This document shows, piece after piece, positions 61,010-64,000 of a stretch of 64,000 nt of DNA. Source of the DNA: Euryodendron excelsum (taxonomy: Eukaryota > Streptophyta > Magnoliopsida > Ericales > Pentaphylacaceae); contig CM065390.1 in NCBI GenBank assembly GCA_033060915.1, positions 14,607,501 to 14,671,500 on the forward strand, in the 5' to 3' direction. Every line of letters starts with the position of its first letter. The stretch's first letter is position 1. The translations under genes and the position numbers were made by a program. Under the pieces are notes generated by a model. That model was not told the origin of the DNA, did not search any database, and worked only from the letters and a program-made list of their open reading frames with translations.

Positions 61010-62102
61010 CAGGACCGGCTCATGTGCAAGGCCAACAAGGCGGGTCGCCTAAGCCCCCCGATTTTTTAGGACATTGTATGTTATAGATATAGGGTAGAAT
61101 AATTTTTACATTTTTTCTTTTGCAAACGACAGTCTAGAAGAGGGGAAAAAAAGGCCCAAAGTCAAATACACTAATTACCTAAACTGCCTAGCAAAACAAA
61201 TAAAAATTAAAAGTCAATTTAATAAAGAAATAAATACATGTATGATTGTCACTGTTTTCAAGATAAGGTAGGTAAAATGTCTCAACCCTAAAGGACTCTT
61301 TTACTCTCTAATAAATAAAGAAGTTCAGAAGAAGTCCAAAGTCTAAAGACTCTAAACCCTTCTCTCTCAACCTAAATTTTTTTATCAATCTCATATTACT
61401 CATCTTCAAATGGCTTATCTTATTGAGGTAATTTTTTTTATGTAATTTATTTTTTGTTTGCTTTTTCTGTTACATATATTCGATCTTAATATTTAATATT
61501 TTCTTGTGGATATTGTTTATAGAAGTGAACTTGTATGATTACTCACTCCAATATTTTTTCCGGTGACATTTTTTTTCCGTTAAACTGTGAAAGTTGTATC
61601 CTAATATGAGACTTACTTGATTTTATCCTCTTACAATTATAGCTTTATAGGACTTCTCTTCACACTTTCCTACACAATTTTTTTTTTCCTACTAGTCCTC
61701 GTGTTAGTACAATAATACTCTTCTTTTGTTTTGATACCATTAAAAGTTAATATTTTATATTTTTGGTTGAATATCTTGTGCTTATCATTATATCTTGTAA
61801 TTTATTTTATTTCATTATTTTTAATAGTAAAAATATTGCTAATCCATTTAATTTATTGATTGTCTTGTTGTAAAAGTTGTACCAAATTCAAGTTCTTATC
61901 CTTATGTACAATCTCTATTGTCAACAACTGTATAATCAGGACATGTTAGCAAAACTTGAATATAAAGATTTGATTAATAAATTTGCATCTCAAAAAGCAA
62001 GAAAAATAAATTTAAATAAAAATTTGATAATAATATTAAAAATATAAAAAGACTCATAAAAAATTTTCACCTTAGGGCCCAAAATGTGTTTAGCCGGCCT
62101 TG
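61010..62102 (+). mobile_element. Deleted hAT element, 1093 bp, keeps transposase C-terminus
   Basis: Ends are CAGGACCGGCTC and, on the other strand, CAAGGCCGGCTA. GTCCCCAC flanks it on both sides (61002-61009 and 62103-62110), an exact 8-bp duplication. Near the right end (61939-62019) the plus strand encodes QDMLAKLEYKDLINKFASQK and ARKIN, matching the C-terminus of plant hAT transposases of the TTF/ZMYM1-like group. The rest of the transposase is gone, so this is an internal-deletion derivative that would need a helper. Confidence 0.88.
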
Positions 62103-62455
62103 GTCCCCACTTTGGTTGGGGGAAAAATGGAAATTAAGTTGAAGCAAATCCTGAGCCCTTTTCCTAGAAGAAGCATGAGGAAGAGGAAGCACGAGAGAGA
62201 GGCTTTGCCATACCTGTTCTCAGCATAGGGCTGCTTTGAGCCTTCATTGTTTACATTAATCAATTAAAGAAAATGCGTGATTAATTTCTAATTTGACCTA
62301 TTGTTTTTGGATTAGCCCTTTGGATATTAAATTGTTTGATACCCACCCCCCCCCAAAAAAAAAAAAAAAAAAAAAAAAAACAGCCCCTAAATATTTTAGC
62401 AAATTAACTCTTACCTTGCATTGTCACTGATGTAATTACAAATTTGATATGACAT

Positions 62456-62534
62456 ATTGCCAAATTACTTGGAGAATGAAATATTGCCAAATTACTTGGA
62501 GAATGAAATATTGCCAAATTACCTGGAGAATGGA
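62456..62534. repeat. Three-copy 27-bp tandem repeat
   Basis: The unit ATTGCCAAATTACTTGGAGA plus ATGAAAT occurs three times; the third copy has ACCTGG in place of ACTTGG. Confidence 0.9.
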
Positions 62535-62642
62535 TTATTGAAGTGTAAAAATGCACGAAAAATTAAGGGGCTATTAGATCCACTAGAGCATGTAAAAAGA
62601 GCACTTGGGAATAATGCCTAATCAAACCAAGGAAACAAAATA

Positions 62643-63090
62643 GTAAGAGACACAGACATGCGACATGGGCACAGCAACACAACAATTTAAAAAAATGCAG
62701 GACATGATACGGTAGGGACACGGAAAACATATATATATATATTGTATAGGAATATTTTAGTCATAGATAATGAAAAATTGTAAGATAACAGTGAAAAAAT
62801 TAAAATACATGTATTCCATAGCTTAAACATTAAATCAGGTACAAATCCACATTGATTTTATTTTACAATAAGATCCCAAGTTTTTTTCTTCAAACTTGTA
62901 ACTCCTTTTATGTGTGTTTTAAGTGATAGACACGTAAATCTCTCAAGTGTCAGAAATATGTCTAATTCTAAAATACATTAAAAACAACAAGACATGTTTG
63001 GACACGTCTGATATTTGTTGGGGGAGTGTCCATTGAGTGTTGTGTCCAACATAGACACAACACCTTTTTAGAAGTTTCGTGCTTCCTAAG
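62643..63090. mobile_element. hAT-like MITE related to the 48782-49633 element
   Basis: It starts near TAAGAGACACAGACATGCGA and ends CGTGCTTCCTAA. It shares the order AATTTAAAAAAATGCAGGACATG, ACACGG, (TA)n, and GTGTCCGAC-like repeats with the other copy, but is shorter. No target duplication was found. Confidence 0.55.
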
Positions 63091-64000
63091 TCATATAGCT
63101 TGATGGCAATGTTTTGAAAACCATACTAGACTGGCCAATTTAAACGGTTGAACTATCAACCGCTCTAAGAAACGATCTGCTCATACCCATAAAACCAGAC
63201 TAGCCAAAAATTGGCCTAAACAATGAAAACCAGAAAAAATCGTGGTTCAACGGTCTAACGATTCTAAATGGTTGAGGGTTGATATAACCGGCCGGTTCAT
63301 AAACATTATAAAAGGGGGTTTTTTTGGGGGGGGTTCAAGGCTCAAGTTTTGGTTTTTTGCTTCTCTGTTCGATGCCTCAGTTGATCCTCGATGCGGCTGC
63401 TCCATTTCGCGAAATCTGGCTCTATTTTAGGATACCTCTTCTCCTCACTCTCTCTATCTCTTCCTCAAACTCTCTTGTCCTCGAAATTACTGGCGACCCA
63501 GAACCAGAGGAAAAGAAAGTGACGAGTGAGAGAGCGCCTTGTGTGTGAAAGGTGAGAAAGAGAAAATGGGTTGAGAACATGAAAACTCAAAACTAGAGAG
63601 AGAGAGAGGAGTGGGGACTGGGGAGTTTTGTGGTGGGGGTGTGAAATGTGGAGAATAGAAAAGGGGGTTTCTTGGAGCATGAAAAATCAGATGGAGACAG
63701 ACAATGACGAGAAAAATGAGTGTGTGAGTGGCTAGGAATGGTCACTACGTAGGGAAAAACGGGGGTGTAGTCGGTTGAGTTCCCAATTTTATACATAGTT
63801 TCTACCAATGCTACAAAAGATGAACTGTCGATTCACGTAGACTGCCAGAAACAATATGGCTGATATTATTAATGAACTTGACAAAAGGTTTGAGTCGTAT
63901 AATCCAAGATTTATGAGGTGGATGTGACTAGGAAAATATTGGCCTGAGCAAATATTTGAAATGCTATAAATCAAATATTGCCTTAATTCATATCCTTTGA
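63091..64000. other. Window end, no gene seen
   Basis: It contains a GGTTGAAC/CCGGCCGGTTC-rich patch (about 63140-63300), a G-run near 63325, and GA-rich sequence. Expected UPF2 exons are not present. Confidence 0.55.

Overview
This is a eudicot-like nuclear plant window: AT-rich, intron-rich, with long transposon-loaded introns, Ty3/gypsy, hAT and Tourist-type elements, and microsatellites. No bacterial, organellar or tRNA/rRNA features were seen. Two conserved protein-coding genes could be read exon by exon. Both are on the + strand: a DRG-family-regulatory-type CCCH zinc finger protein (18615-33370, 8 exons, 364 aa, complete) and the 5' part of UPF2, the nonsense-mediated decay factor (coding exons from 47644; six coding exons visible, ending at 58765, continuing beyond the window). 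Between them on the - strand lie two small intronless paralogous genes (39611-39835 and 42371-42601) that share a basic LPPRRGQ motif and a TPP..SSY..S tail.

Layout. 1-849: AT-rich, no gene. About 850-16500: a three-level nest of retrotransposons. The oldest layer is a 5'-truncated Tat/Ogre/Retand-type Ty3/gypsy element on the - strand (integrase fossil 15340-16497, polypurine tract and LTR remnant near 1446-850). It carries an additional ORF in antisense (+ strand, about 12239-14689) with its own TATA box. A chromovirus of Tekay/Del type (1637-12123, 5-bp target duplication TGATG) inserted between that antisense ORF and the polypurine tract. A third, unrelated LTR element then landed in the Tekay leader and survives as a solo LTR (3910-5246, duplication GTGGA). 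All gag-pol frames are broken, mostly by stops at positions expected to be Gln or Trp.

16500-18300: intergenic, with a minisatellite. 18615-33370: the CCCH gene; intron 4 (5.6 kb) and intron 7 (6.7 kb) hold tandem duplications, a hAT MITE with perfect 8-bp duplication, a pyrimidine tract, another inverted-repeat element and a LINE RNase H fossil. 33371-46660: mostly intergenic, with a Tourist-like MITE split by a solo LTR (37794-39125), the two small genes, microsatellites, a perfect hairpin and one speculative spliced unit. 46667 to the window end: UPF2, with a 7.8 kb second coding intron carrying a hAT element, an LTR-retroelement remnant, a second copy of the inverted-repeat element seen in the neighbouring gene and a LINE reverse-transcriptase fossil. 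The last, unfinished intron (>5.2 kb) holds a 1.09 kb hAT derivative that keeps the C-terminus of its transposase.

Functionally, the two host genes act in cytosolic RNA/translation control (DRG GTPase partner; NMD scaffold), but nothing in the sequence links them beyond proximity. All boundaries were read by eye; splice sites follow GT-AG and reading-phase continuity. Similarity statements rest on recognised family motifs, not on database searches.
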